Positions 9,536-18,334 of a stretch of 64,000 bases of DNA are shown one piece after another. The notes under the pieces are model-generated. The model saw only the letters and a list, made by a program, of their open reading frames with translations. It was not told the origin of the DNA and did not search any database. Numbering within the stretch: position 1 is the first letter of the stretch; every line of letters begins with the position of its first letter. The DNA is from Anaerocolumna xylanovorans DSM 12503 (lineage in GTDB: Bacteria > Bacillota > Clostridia > Lachnospirales > Lachnospiraceae): NCBI RefSeq assembly GCF_900143645.1, contig NZ_FRFD01000006.1:186001-250000 (forward strand). Reading direction: 5' to 3'. The translations under genes were made by a program, and so were the position numbers.

Positions 9536-10990
9536 CTATTGTATTTGTTCCTTTTTCCTTGAAAATAAACGGAAAGCTGTAATAACAGCACCTGCAAGGC
9601 AGATAGTAAATGCCGTCAGATATACTATCCGCATAGCAAAAAGAAAGGCAGAAGTTCCGGCTGTGGTGATATCGCTTACATGGTGGCCGACTTTGGCACT
9701 CATTCCCTGATATAACAAAGTAGTTGCAAGAGTAATTCCGACAATCATACCAAGGTTACGGACAAGAGCACTGATGCTGCCTCCGATACCCAGTTTATTC
9801 CTTGGAAGGGTGGACATGACAAGGGAAGTGTTAGGCGACTGGAATAATGCGTTGCCTAAGGACATAATGGCCATATACATTCCCATTGCCCAGTAACTGG
9901 GACTTGCGCTTAGGGTAGACATTAACAGCAGGCCTGTACTAATGAGGACAAGTCCAATTAAGGTTAATATTTCAGAGCCGATTTTATCGGAGATATAACC
10001 GCTTATCGGAGCCGCCAGTGCCAGAATAAGCGGATATATCGAGAGGAAGGCTCCGGCATTCTTGGGAGATAAGCCCAGTGCATCCTGAAGGTAAAAGGGC
10101 ATTACAATATTGGAACAAAAGATAGCGATAAAGCTTATGAAGCTGCAGATTAAGCTTATGCTAAACCATTTGCTCTGAAAGAGTGAAAGCTCTAATAAGG
10201 GCATTTCAATACGCTTTTCCCGTCTTATGAACAGGCAGAATAAAATTACAGATACAAAGAGGCTTATTAATACAGAGGGAGAGGAAAAGCCTACTTGCTG
10301 CACCTGTCCTAAGCCGCCGAATAAAAGGACAATAAATGCCAGGAATAGAAGAGAACCAGGCATATCAACCTTTTCATCAATTCTGTTAGCAGAACGGGGG
10401 AGGAGCTTAAAAGAGAGCAAAATAACGATAATGCCGATGGGAATATTAATCCAGAAAATATATTCCCACTTGGTATAATCCACAATAATTCCGCCGAGGG
10501 AAGGGCCCACCAGAGAACCCAGGGCGACAAAGGCTCCATTGATTCCAAGGGCCCGGCCTCTTTCGTTGTCGGGGAATACCTGAGTGATAATTCCCTGGCT
10601 GTTAGACATAAGACCTGCAGCGCCGATGGCCTGTATTACTCTTGCTATTAAAAGGATAACGAGAGTATCAGAGATTCCGCATAACAGGGAGCCCAGAGTA
10701 AATACCACCAGGCCTATTTGAAAGATAATAGTCTTCCCGTAAATATCGCCCAGTCTTCCAAACAGCAGCATGGTCGCCGATACGGCAATAAGGTAGATGC
10801 TTACCACCCAGGCAATAGCCCCTGATGACACCGAGAGATCTTTTGACATGGTCGGAAGTGCTACGTTTACAATGCTGCTGTCCAAAGTGGACATAAAGAC
10901 AGACATAACGATAACAAATAAAATGCCCCATCTAACTCGCGGGGGCATGGCAGTCTGATGATGTTCTTTTATGTTTCTAATAGTATCCAT
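9536..10990 (-). CDS. MFS drug efflux transporter, DHA2 (EmrB/QacA-like) family
   Basis: A 484-residue polytopic membrane protein of the 14-helix DHA2 family. Family signatures are the helix-1 motif LDSSIVNVALP and the antiporter motif C stretch around GSLVGPSLGG. Such proteins export hydrophobic drugs or bile-like compounds in exchange for protons. Only 14 bp separate it from the upstream marR gene, so the two form an operon, and the MarR protein is the likely local repressor. AAAGGA precedes the ATG at a somewhat long spacing. The substrate is unknown. Confidence 0.93.
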   Translation of the reverse strand: MDTIRNIKEHHQTAMPPRVRWGILFVIVMSVFMSTLDSSIVNVALPTMSKDLSVSSGAIAWVVSIYLIAVSATMLLFGRLGDIYGKTIIFQIGLVVFTLGSLLCGISDTLVILLIARVIQAIGAAGLMSNSQGIITQVFPDNERGRALGINGAFVALGSLVGPSLGGIIVDYTKWEYIFWINIPIGIIVILLSFKLLPRSANRIDEKVDMPGSLLFLAFIVLLFGGLGQVQQVGFSSPSVLISLFVSVILFCLFIRREKRIEMPLLELSLFQSKWFSISLICSFISFIAIFCSNIVMPFYLQDALGLSPKNAGAFLSIYPLILALAAPISGYISDKIGSEILTLIGLVLISTGLLLMSTLSASPSYWAMGMYMAIMSLGNALFQSPNTSLVMSTLPRNKLGIGGSISALVRNLGMIVGITLATTLLYQGMSAKVGHHVSDITTAGTSAFLFAMRIVYLTAFTICLAGAVITAFRLFSRKKEQIQ

Positions 10991-11004
10991 AAGTATATAT
11001 TCCT

Positions 11005-11430
11005 TTACTTTTCTTCTGCACGTGCAAGAATGGTATCCAGCATGCCGTATAATTCTTCCAGCTTATCTTCCGGTATATCAACTGTAATCTGGTCAATCCA
11101 ATCATACAAAGCTTTTCTGATTACAGGCACAGCTTCCTTTGCTTTGTCGGTCAGATAAAGCTTACAGGCTCTTTGATCCTTGCTGTCCGGGAGTTTCTTT
11201 ATATAACCTAAAAGAATGAGTTTTTGTATTGTACGCGTAGACATAGCCTTATCCACATGTATCCGTCTGCTTAATTTCTCCAGGTTAATCCCTTCCTCGT
11301 CGGACAGAGTAAGGATAAACGGATAAGAGCCGCTGCTTAACTCCAGAGGCTTTAAAGCAGTATCCATATGCTGCTGAGTACATTTTGTAATATGTCCTAC
11401 CCGTCTGCTTAAAGAATTATTCACATTCAC
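11005..11430 (-). CDS. MarR family transcriptional regulator
   Basis: A 141-residue winged-helix protein with the MarR layout: N-terminal dimerisation helix, HTH and wing (about 50-95, including DKAMSTRTIQKL and SKDQRACKLYLT), and C-terminal helices. It is the first gene of an operon with an efflux pump, the usual arrangement for an autoregulated, ligand-released repressor. The start is GTG 11430 behind AAAGG; an ATG four bases downstream is immediately followed by a stop and is out of frame. A strong promoter with an 11-bp palindrome over its -35 box lies just upstream. Confidence 0.9.
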   Translation of the reverse strand: MNVNNSLSRRVGHITKCTQQHMDTALKPLELSSGSYPFILTLSDEEGINLEKLSRRIHVDKAMSTRTIQKLILLGYIKKLPDSKDQRACKLYLTDKAKEAVPVIRKALYDWIDQITVDIPEDKLEELYGMLDTILARAEEK

Positions 11431-11472
11431 ACCGTACCTTTTCCTGTTATATTATTTTAAGATGTCCGCATT

Positions 11473-11502
11473 ATTATACATCCTATAAAATTGAGTTGTC
11501 AA
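11473..11502 (-). promoter_or_regulatory. SigmaA-type promoter of marR-MFS with possible operator
   Basis: Minus-strand TTGACA (11497-11502), 18-nt spacer, TATAAT (11473-11478). AGTTG-T-CAACT (11494-11504) is a perfect inverted repeat over the -35 box and is a candidate MarR operator. Confidence 0.7.
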
Positions 11503-11632
11503 CTTTATTGTTAAAGTCTAAACATAAAAAGGGCTTTTATTATTCACCTATAAATGGTATAATGAACAATACTAAATGAACTCACTGTAATATAATTGAT
11601 GTTATTATGCAATGATAAAGAGGATGAAGGAA

Positions 11633-13690
11633 ATGAAAAAGAAAGTTAAAGTAAAGGGAGCCTTGCAGTCATATCTTAGATGGCCCCTCTTTTTGTCCTT
11701 GCTGCTAATAGCCATGGATATAGGTATAAATCTGGCAGACAGAAAAGCCGGCATGATGATGAACGGCTTTGTTGTTGTTTATATCGTGATAGCGATGGCA
11801 TTGTATTTCTTCAAAAGACCCAGTATATTGGGAGATATTGTCCGGTATGCTGCCGATTATGGACAGGTTCAAAAGCAGCTCTTAAAAGATATGGCTCTGC
11901 CATACGGTGTATTAGACTGTCAGGGACGGCTTCTATGGGGAAATAATGATTTTATCGAAGTAGTCGGAGATGAAAAGCTGGCGAAGAAATCCATCAGCCG
12001 TATATTCCCGGAGATTACAGAAGGAGTTCTTCCTGTTGATATGCAGGATCAGGTTATCCACCTGACGAAGGATAACAGCTCTTATAAGATTCTTCTGCGG
12101 AAAATCATAGCCAACAGCTTTTTTGAGGACCAGGCATGGGATATAGCAGAAGATGGGCACGAAGATGATTCCAACAGTCTGATAGGCATGTACATCTATG
12201 ATGAAACAGAGATTATGTCATTGGCAAGGCTGAACCAGGAACAAAGGATGATAGTAGGTCTTTTGTATATTGACAACTATGAAGAAGCCCTCGAGAGTAT
12301 TGATGAGGTAAGGCGTTCTCTTCTTGTTGCATTGGTTGACCGTAAGATTAATAAATACATGCAAAGTATTGATGCCATAGTCAAGAAGGTGGAGAAGGAT
12401 AAATATATTTTTATATTTAAGCATAAATATCTGACCCAGCTGCAAAATAATAAATTCAATCTTTTAGAGGAAGTAAGAACCATTAATATAGGAAATGAAA
12501 TGTCTGTAACCATCAGTATTGGGCTTGGAGTCAATACAGAGTCCTACCAGACTGGATATGAATATGCAAGAGCTGCCATAGACCTTGCTCTGGGAAGAGG
12601 CGGTGACCAGGCGGTGGTAAAGGACGGCGATAAGATATTCTATTACGGCGGAAAGAGCATTCAGCTGGAAAAGAGTACCCGTGTAAAGGCCCGTGTAAAG
12701 GCTCATGCCCTAAAGGAATTCGTAGAGGCAAAGGATAAGGTCGTAATTATGGGGCATGCCATCGGAGATGTGGATTCCTTTGGTGCGGGAATCGGTATTT
12801 ACCGTATTGCAAAGACGTTAAATAAAAAGGCGCATATTGTTATCAATGAGGTTACTACTTCGGTACGGCCGTTAATGACCAGATTTATCAATAATCCTGA
12901 TTATGAAGATGATATGTTCCTAAAGAGTGAGCAGGCTATAGGACTTGTAGATAATAACACGCTTTTGGTAATTGTAGATGTAAACAGGCCGAGTTATACG
13001 GAATGCAAGGAGCTCTTAGGTCTGACCAGAACCATTGTGATATTAGACCATCACAGGCAGACAGGGGAAGCAATTGAGAATCCGGTACTTTCCTATATTG
13101 AACCTTATGCTTCTTCCTCCTGTGAGATGGTTGCAGAGGTATTACAGTATATTGGAGACGGACTTCGGTTAAAGCAGGTGGAAGCCGATGCCATGTATGC
13201 CGGTATTATGATCGATACCAACAACTTCCTGACAAAAACAGGGGTAAGAACCTTTGAAGCGGCAGCTTTCTTAAGAAGAAGCGGTGCGGATGTTACCCGT
13301 ATCCGGAAGGCCTTTCGCAGTGACATGGATGAATATAAGGCAAAGGCAGAAGCTGTCAGTGCGACAGAAGTTTACATGGAGCATTATGCCATAACAGTAT
13401 GCGGCGGTGTAGGCATCAATAGTCCCACGGTACTGGGAGCCCAGGTCGCAAATGAGCTTCTTAATATTACGAACATCCGGGCATCTTTTGTATTTACTGA
13501 GTTTAATGATAAGATATATTTAAGTGCAAGATCAATCGATGAAGTGAATGTACAGCTTATCATGGAAAAATTGGGAGGCGGCGGACACATGAGTGTTGCC
13601 GGTGCGCAGTTTACCGGCTGTACCCTGTCAGAAGCCATATATAACTTAAAAACAACCCTCTCAGTCATGAAAAAGGAAGGCGAGCTGTAA
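11633..13690 (+). CDS. gdpP: GdpP-type cyclic-di-AMP phosphodiesterase (DHH family)
   Basis: A membrane-bound phosphodiesterase that hydrolyses c-di-AMP. Two N-terminal membrane helices are followed by a PAS-like region, a degenerate GGDEF domain (no GGDEF signature) and a DHH-DHHA1 module. The catalytic module shows GHAIGDVDSFG, IVDVNRP, the DHH signature in ILDHHRQ, and the DHHA1 glycine motif GGGGHMS. ATG 11633 is chosen because AAAGAGG ends 9 nt before it; ATG 11612 gives seven more residues but has no visible ribosome binding site. It is followed by rplI after 33 bp and then dnaB, the same order as yybT-rplI-dnaC in Bacillus, which supports the assignment. Confidence 0.93.
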   Translation: MKKKVKVKGALQSYLRWPLFLSLLLIAMDIGINLADRKAGMMMNGFVVVYIVIAMALYFFKRPSILGDIVRYAADYGQVQKQLLKDMALPYGVLDCQGRLLWGNNDFIEVVGDEKLAKKSISRIFPEITEGVLPVDMQDQVIHLTKDNSSYKILLRKIIANSFFEDQAWDIAEDGHEDDSNSLIGMYIYDETEIMSLARLNQEQRMIVGLLYIDNYEEALESIDEVRRSLLVALVDRKINKYMQSIDAIVKKVEKDKYIFIFKHKYLTQLQNNKFNLLEEVRTINIGNEMSVTISIGLGVNTESYQTGYEYARAAIDLALGRGGDQAVVKDGDKIFYYGGKSIQLEKSTRVKARVKAHALKEFVEAKDKVVIMGHAIGDVDSFGAGIGIYRIAKTLNKKAHIVINEVTTSVRPLMTRFINNPDYEDDMFLKSEQAIGLVDNNTLLVIVDVNRPSYTECKELLGLTRTIVILDHHRQTGEAIENPVLSYIEPYASSSCEMVAEVLQYIGDGLRLKQVEADAMYAGIMIDTNNFLTKTGVRTFEAAAFLRRSGADVTRIRKAFRSDMDEYKAKAEAVSATEVYMEHYAITVCGGVGINSPTVLGAQVANELLNITNIRASFVFTEFNDKIYLSARSIDEVNVQLIMEKLGGGGHMSVAGAQFTGCTLSEAIYNLKTTLSVMKKEGEL

Positions 13691-13723
13691 ATACGATATT
13701 TTGAATAAAGGAGGCATATTTTT

Positions 13724-14170
13724 ATGCAGATTATATTAACACAGGACGTAAAGGCATTGGGAAAGAAAGGCGAGATGGTTAACGTAAGTGACGGTTATGC
13801 CAGAAACTTTATACTTCCAAAGAAATTGGGATTGGAGGCCAGTGCAAAGAATCTGAACGATTTGAAGCTTCAAAAGGCTGCGGAAGAAAGAAGGCAGAAG
13901 GAAATATTAGAAGAAGCACAGGTACTTGGCAAAGAATTAGAAAGCAAGACATTGGAAGTTAAGATAAAGACAGGCGAAGGCGGAAGAACCTTCGGTTCCA
14001 TATCCTCAAAGGAAATTGCGCAGGAATTAAAGACCCAGTATGGACTGGATATCGACAAGAAAAAGCTTCAGATAAATGACCCGATAAAAACTCTTGGTAC
14101 CCATACTGTTCCGGTTAAGCTGCATCCACAGGTGACGGCGGAATTAAAGGTCAAGGTAACAGAGCTTTAA
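13724..14170 (+). CDS. rplI: 50S ribosomal protein L9
   Basis: 148 residues, the normal bacterial L9 length. The N-terminal domain (QDVKALGKKGEMVNVSDGYA, NFILPK) binds 23S rRNA; a long charged connecting helix and the C-terminal domain follow. GGAGG precedes the ATG. It lies between gdpP and dnaB, as in most Firmicutes. Confidence 0.98.
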   Translation: MQIILTQDVKALGKKGEMVNVSDGYARNFILPKKLGLEASAKNLNDLKLQKAAEERRQKEILEEAQVLGKELESKTLEVKIKTGEGGRTFGSISSKEIAQELKTQYGLDIDKKKLQINDPIKTLGTHTVPVKLHPQVTAELKVKVTEL

Positions 14171-14199
14171 GCAAGGGTTAAGTTAAGGGAGGAAATATT

Positions 14200-15531
14200 G
14201 TGGATGAGGCATTTATAAAAAAAGTTCTTCCTCACAATGGGGAGGCCGAGCAGTCAGTGGTAGGCTCTATGATAATGGATAAGGATGCTATTGCAGCTGC
14301 CGCAGAACTCGTTACCGGAGAGGACTTTTATGAGCAGCGTTTCGGAGTGCTCTTTGATGCCATTTTGGAATTGTACAATGAAGGGAAACCGGTAGATTTA
14401 ATTACCCTGCAAAATAAATTAAAAGAAAAAGAAGTGCCCGAGGAGCTGTGCAGTCTGGAATTCTTCCGGGATATTATAGCTTCCGTGCCTACTTCGGCAA
14501 ATGTCCGCTATTATGCCGGCATTGTGAAGGAGAAATCCACCTTGCGGCAGTTGATCAAGGTTACGGAATCTATTACGAATGAATGTTACATTGATAAAGA
14601 AAAGTTGGAGAACATTTTAGAAGATTCTGAAAAGAAAATGTTCGATATCCTGCAGAAAAGAAATACCGGTGACTTTACAAGTATCAGGGATATCGTATTC
14701 CAGTCCCTGGAGAGTATTGAAGCAGCGGCACGCAGCAAGGGAAGTGTTACAGGAATTGCCACCGGTTTTTATGATTTGGACTATAAAACAGCAGGGCTTC
14801 AGCCCGCTGATTTGATTCTGATAGCTGCCAGACCCTCTATGGGTAAGACAGCCTTTGTATTAAATATCGCAGAGCATGTTGTATTAAAAGGAAATGTTAC
14901 AACGGCGATTTTCAGTTTGGAAATGTCAAAGGACCAGTTGGTAAAACGTATTATGTCCATGCACTCCAAGGTTAATTCCCAGTCTATAAGGACGGGTGAT
15001 TTATCGGATGAGGATTGGATCAAACTGGTAGAGAGTGCCAGATCTATCGGTAATTCCAATCTGATTATTGATGATACTTCCAGCATATCTATCAGTGAGC
15101 TGCGCTCAAAGTGCAGAAAATTCAAGCTGGAATATAACCTTGGGCTGGTAATCATCGATTACCTCCAGCTTATGACCGGCAGTAAAAAGAGTGAATCCAG
15201 ACAGCAGGAAATATCAGAAATATCAAGATCTTTAAAGGGAATTGCCAGGGAGCTCCATGTTCCGGTAATTGCGCTTTCACAGCTAAGCCGTGCGGTAGAA
15301 CAGCGTCCTGATAAACGTCCCATGCTCTCTGATCTTCGTGAATCCGGTGCTATTGAGCAGGATGCCGATATTGTAATGTTTATTTACAGAGATGATTATT
15401 ACAATCATGATTCGGAAGAGGCAGGAATTTCTGAAATCATAATCGGTAAGCAAAGAAATGGTCCTACCGGTACCGTCAAGCTTGCATGGCAGTCCCAGTA
15501 CACCAAGTTTGCTAATCTGGAGAGAAGCTGA
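14200..15531 (+). CDS. dnaB: Replicative DNA helicase DnaB
   Basis: The 443-residue hexameric helicase of the replication fork (DnaC in Bacillus nomenclature). The N-terminal DnaB domain (about 10-120) binds primase. The RecA-like C-terminal ATPase has Walker A ARPSMGKT with Lys216 and Walker B LVIIDYLQLM. The start is GTG 14200 behind GGAGG; the gene begins 29 bp after rplI, so the three genes are probably co-transcribed. No intein or insertion is visible. Confidence 0.98.
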   Translation: MDEAFIKKVLPHNGEAEQSVVGSMIMDKDAIAAAAELVTGEDFYEQRFGVLFDAILELYNEGKPVDLITLQNKLKEKEVPEELCSLEFFRDIIASVPTSANVRYYAGIVKEKSTLRQLIKVTESITNECYIDKEKLENILEDSEKKMFDILQKRNTGDFTSIRDIVFQSLESIEAAARSKGSVTGIATGFYDLDYKTAGLQPADLILIAARPSMGKTAFVLNIAEHVVLKGNVTTAIFSLEMSKDQLVKRIMSMHSKVNSQSIRTGDLSDEDWIKLVESARSIGNSNLIIDDTSSISISELRSKCRKFKLEYNLGLVIIDYLQLMTGSKKSESRQQEISEISRSLKGIARELHVPVIALSQLSRAVEQRPDKRPMLSDLRESGAIEQDADIVMFIYRDDYYNHDSEEAGISEIIIGKQRNGPTGTVKLAWQSQYTKFANLERS

Positions 15532-15552
15532 CAAAATATAAGCATATACTTT

Positions 15553-15600
15553 AAAAAAAGATTTTCGGAAGCAGATAAATCCTTCCGAAAGTCTTTTTTT
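15553..15600 (+). terminator. Terminator after dnaB
   Basis: The hairpin arms AGATTTTCGGAAG and CTTCCGAAAGTCT are followed by seven T, about 20 bp after the dnaB stop codon. Confidence 0.85.
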
Positions 15601-15664
15601 GTTTGCAGGTGCAGTCTTTTCTTTTATGATGTCGATGAAAAATGGAAAAAAATACCTGCTTATT

Positions 15665-15693
15665 ATTGCATTGGACAGGCTCTATGCTATAAT
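15665..15693 (+). promoter_or_regulatory. Probable promoter of the MerR-type gene
   Basis: ATTGCA, 17-nt spacer, TATAAT (15688-15693), 44 bp ahead of the ATG at 15738. The -35 box is a weak match. Confidence 0.5.
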
Positions 15694-15737
15694 AAAACTG
15701 ATGGAAATAAATAACAATTACCAGAGGAGGATGAGGA

Positions 15738-16406
15738 ATGCAGGAAATGCGATATATGATATCGGAGGCCTCAAAGAAAGTGGAAGTTGAACAGTACACA
15801 CTGCGTTATTGGGAAGATGAGCTTGATTTACATATACCTCGGAATGAAATGGGACACAGGTACTATACCTGGGAGGATATAGAAGTATTAAAAGCAGTGA
15901 AGATATTAAAGGAAAAAGGCTATCAGCTCCGTGCTATAAAAATCCTTTTACCGGAATTAAAAAAGGTGAAGAATCTGGATGAAAAAGAGCTGGAAAAAAT
16001 GAAAGAAGAATGGGACAAAAAATATGTAAATGAGCTTATTGGGGAGGAGTCTGTGCCGGCTGTTTCTGTGGCAGAGAAGAATTTGCCGAAAAGAGAAGAG
16101 GAAAACGTATATCCGAAACCGGAACAAAAATTAGGACAGTTTAAGGCCATTATGCAGAGCCTTTTTATGGAAGCCTTAAGAGATAACAATGAGGTTATGG
16201 CAGAAACGGTAAGTGAAAATGTAACAGACCATGTAATTAAGGAAATGGATTACCTGCTTCGTATCAAGGAAGAGAGAGAAGAAGAAAGGTACAAGCAATT
16301 CGACAGAACCTTAAGAGAATTACAGTTAGGAAGGGCAGAGGCAGCAGCGGGACTTATGAAAAAGCGAAAAAAAGCCTTTGGCAAGTCAAAAAAGTTCGGA
16401 CAATAA
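15738..16406 (+). CDS. MerR-type helix-turn-helix regulator with coiled-coil tail
   Basis: A 222-residue protein. Residues 6-75 are a MerR-type winged HTH (ISEASKKVEVEQYTLRYWE, then RYYTWEDIEVLKAVKILKE). The rest is highly charged and helical (many Glu/Lys), probably coiled coil, with no ligand or metal-binding cysteines. This resembles MerR-HTH proteins of RacA type, whose long tails mediate self-association, more than classical effector-binding MerR regulators. GAGGAGG ends 7 nt before the ATG. Its target is unknown. Confidence 0.8.
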   Translation: MQEMRYMISEASKKVEVEQYTLRYWEDELDLHIPRNEMGHRYYTWEDIEVLKAVKILKEKGYQLRAIKILLPELKKVKNLDEKELEKMKEEWDKKYVNELIGEESVPAVSVAEKNLPKREEENVYPKPEQKLGQFKAIMQSLFMEALRDNNEVMAETVSENVTDHVIKEMDYLLRIKEEREEERYKQFDRTLRELQLGRAEAAAGLMKKRKKAFGKSKKFGQ

Positions 16407-16455
16407 AAAAAGACCGCTGCTTATTTTAAAGGTTAAGCGGGCAGTCTTTTTCTTT
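16404..16455. terminator. Bidirectional terminator between the merR-type gene and ferredoxin
   Basis: The imperfect hairpin AAAAAGACCGCTGCTTA / TAAGCGGGCAGTCTTTTT has A-runs on one side and T-runs on the other, serving the two convergent genes. Confidence 0.75.
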
Positions 16456-16462
16456 GAATATA

Positions 16463-16630
16463 TTAAGCCTCAATAGCACCTGTAGGACATGTAGCAGCAC
16501 AAGCACCGCAATCAAGACAGGCATCAGCATCGATTTCGTAGTGGCTTCCACCTTCAGAAATTGCTCCAACGGGACATTCGCTTGCGCAAGCGCCGCAGCT
16601 AATACATTCATCACTAATTTTATATGCCAT
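16463..16630 (-). CDS. 2[4Fe-4S] ferredoxin (55 residues)
   Basis: A short clostridial-type ferredoxin. Two cluster-binding motifs are complete: CISCGACASECP (Cys at 9, 12, 15, 19) and CLDCGACAATCP, each ending in the usual Pro-x-GAI. It is a soluble low-potential electron carrier for fermentative enzymes such as hydrogenase and pyruvate:ferredoxin oxidoreductase. AAAGGAGG lies upstream of the ATG at 16630. Translation of the opposite strand gives nothing recognisable. Confidence 0.96.
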   Translation of the reverse strand: MAYKISDECISCGACASECPVGAISEGGSHYEIDADACLDCGACAATCPTGAIEA

Positions 16631-16728
16631 AATTATGTACCTCCTTTAATTTTATCATCTATTATTTTAATATAAACAGGCCTATAATACAAGTAAAATA
16701 TGCATAAACTTCGAAAACAAATACTGCC

Positions 16729-16757
16729 TTGACGATAAGATTCACTTCGATTATAAT
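16729..16757 (+). promoter_or_regulatory. SigmaA-type promoter of the DUF1858 gene
   Basis: TTGACG (16729-16734), 17-nt spacer, TATAAT (16752-16757), about 50 bp ahead of the start codon. Confidence 0.75.
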
Positions 16758-16809
16758 GTAATAGATAACTATACAGAAGTGAGTTTTTGATAAACAAGGA
16801 GGTATTAAT

Positions 16810-17013
16810 ATGGCACAGGTATCAAAGGATATGACAATTGGTGAGATAATTCTAGTTGATCAGGGTGTTATTCCTATTCTTTTAGCCTCAGGCATGCACT
16901 GCATCGGCTGTCCTTCTTCACAGGGAGAAACTTTGGAAGAAGCAGCAATGGTACATGGAATGGATGCAGACGAGTTAATGGAAACAATTAATGAGTATTT
17001 GCAAAATAAATAG
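16810..17013 (+). CDS. DUF1858 domain protein
   Basis: A 67-residue cytosolic protein that is essentially one DUF1858 domain, also described as a hybrid-cluster-protein-associated redox disulfide domain. The hallmark is the CxxC in GMHCIGCPSSQGETLEEAA. These small proteins occur widely in anaerobes and are thought to have a redox or metal-related role, but no reaction is established. AAGGAGG precedes the ATG. It has its own promoter and terminator, so it is monocistronic; it is divergent from the ferredoxin gene. Confidence 0.88.
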   Translation: MAQVSKDMTIGEIILVDQGVIPILLASGMHCIGCPSSQGETLEEAAMVHGMDADELMETINEYLQNK

Positions 17014-17016
17014 ATC

Positions 17017-17058
17017 AAAAAAAGATTCTGTAACAAACTGTTGCAGAATCTTTTTTAT
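17017..17058 (+). terminator. Terminator after the DUF1858 gene
   Basis: AAAAGATTCTGTAACA and TGTTGCAGAATCTTTT form a near-perfect stem followed by T-rich sequence. The A-run on the left may also serve the convergent mecA gene. Confidence 0.8.
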
Positions 17059-17099
17059 TTCGTATTAATAATACAAAGATTGTAGTACCGGAAGTTCCT

Positions 17100-17891
17100 T
17101 TATAAAGTGGATAATACCTGTATGGCTTTCCCCTTGATAATCTGTTCAAAATGTTCCTCATAATAGTAGGTACTTGCATAGGTAGTAAGTTCAAGCTTTC
17201 CGTACTCGGAAACAATATTGCATATTTTATTAAACTCCTCCGGAGTATGCTCGGATTTGGAGATTACCAGGTAATAAACAGAGTTTAAAGGGTTTTTATA
17301 CAGCGTATTATAACCATCGTAGCAATGGGAGATTACTGCGGCAAGCTTTTCAACTTCATCTAATGATTTAAAGGAATATACTTTCATAAGGTTGGTCTGA
17401 TAGGATACGGATTTTGCTTCAGTCAGGTTTTCAGAAGGTTCCTCTTTGTTAATGGATAAAGCCTCTGCCAAAGGTATAAAATCCTCATTCTCCTCGGGGG
17501 TGCTATCAGAAAGCAAGTCATCTATCTGTCCAAAAGAACTAATGATCTCGTCGGCATAGGAATCCTCGCCGTCTTCTTCGTATACATTGTCATTGTCATG
17601 GTCATCCGGAGAAAACTTAGAGAATCTTGTATCCAGTTCGTCAGGGTCCTCCACCTTTGTTATAACCAGAATTAGGCATTCCGGTGAAACAGGGATTGCT
17701 TCTATCATTAACGGTATATCTTCTGCTTCAAATCCAAACTCGTAATTTGCCTGCTGCATCATGTCACGGAACAAGGCTTTTGCCTTCTCACTACCATAGG
17801 CTAGTTCGCTGATACGTAACTCCCGATCCACTAAATCATCTCTGCTCAAAGTACAGCGAATCTGACGTTCGCTAATTTTCTCTATCTTCAT
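17100..17891 (-). CDS. mecA: Adaptor protein MecA
   Basis: A 263-residue MecA/YpbH family adaptor that delivers substrates to the ClpCP protease. The N-terminal substrate-binding domain begins MKIEKISERQIRCTLS, a typical MecA start; a Glu/Asp-rich linker (about 105-160) leads to the C-terminal ClpC-binding domain (about 165-263). It is longer than Bacillus MecA because of the linker. The start is ATG 17891 behind AAAGGATG; a longer reading with 17 extra residues is rejected because the family begins at MKIE. Confidence 0.92.
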   Translation of the reverse strand: MKIEKISERQIRCTLSRDDLVDRELRISELAYGSEKAKALFRDMMQQANYEFGFEAEDIPLMIEAIPVSPECLILVITKVEDPDELDTRFSKFSPDDHDNDNVYEEDGEDSYADEIISSFGQIDDLLSDSTPEENEDFIPLAEALSINKEEPSENLTEAKSVSYQTNLMKVYSFKSLDEVEKLAAVISHCYDGYNTLYKNPLNSVYYLVISKSEHTPEEFNKICNIVSEYGKLELTTYASTYYYEEHFEQIIKGKAIQVLSTL

Positions 17892-18011
17892 AGAATCACA
17901 TCCTTTTCTATGTGCTGGCCTGCGGTAATGTATAGCTGCCATACAGGCATTCTATTGCTGTAACAGACTATGAGTGCTGCAACATTGATACTATAGTGAT
18001 GTTGTATTCAA

Positions 18012-18040
18012 AGTATAATTTATTAGTATTACTTAGTCAA
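18012..18040 (-). promoter_or_regulatory. SigmaA-type promoter of mecA
   Basis: Minus-strand TTGACT (18035-18040), 17-nt spacer, TATACT (18012-18017), about 120 bp upstream of the mecA ATG. The gene-free stretch 17892-18334 holds this promoter, the divergent kinase promoter and AT-rich sequence, with nothing else recognised. Confidence 0.65.
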
Positions 18041-18249
18041 GTGATTTTTTCCGCCAAATTCTTGGATTTTCTCACATATCTGGATTTTGGAAAGACTTTG
18101 TTCGATACATAATAATCGCGATAGGAATATCTTTTTATTTATTCTAGTATATGCTTTCAAATAAGAAACATTTACTTTTTTTCAATCTCTTTCGGCATAT
18201 TGACGAAGAAATGAAAGAAAATTTGTGAATTACCATGAGTAAAAAAAGA

Positions 18250-18278
18250 TTGTGAATAATTGGATATCCCTGTATAAT
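18250..18278 (+). promoter_or_regulatory. Probable promoter of the kinase / MinD-like operon
   Basis: TTGTGA (18250-18255), 17-nt spacer, TATAAT (18273-18278), about 57 bp ahead of the kinase ATG. Confidence 0.6.
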
Positions 18279-18334
18279 AAAAGAAGGAATCCTTGATATT
18301 TCTTTCCATAATAAATCTAATAAGAAAGGAGAGA

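Noticed and set aside
16454..16675. 73-codon plus-strand frame
   Set aside because: Antisense of the 55-residue ferredoxin, which has two complete cluster motifs and a strong ribosome site.
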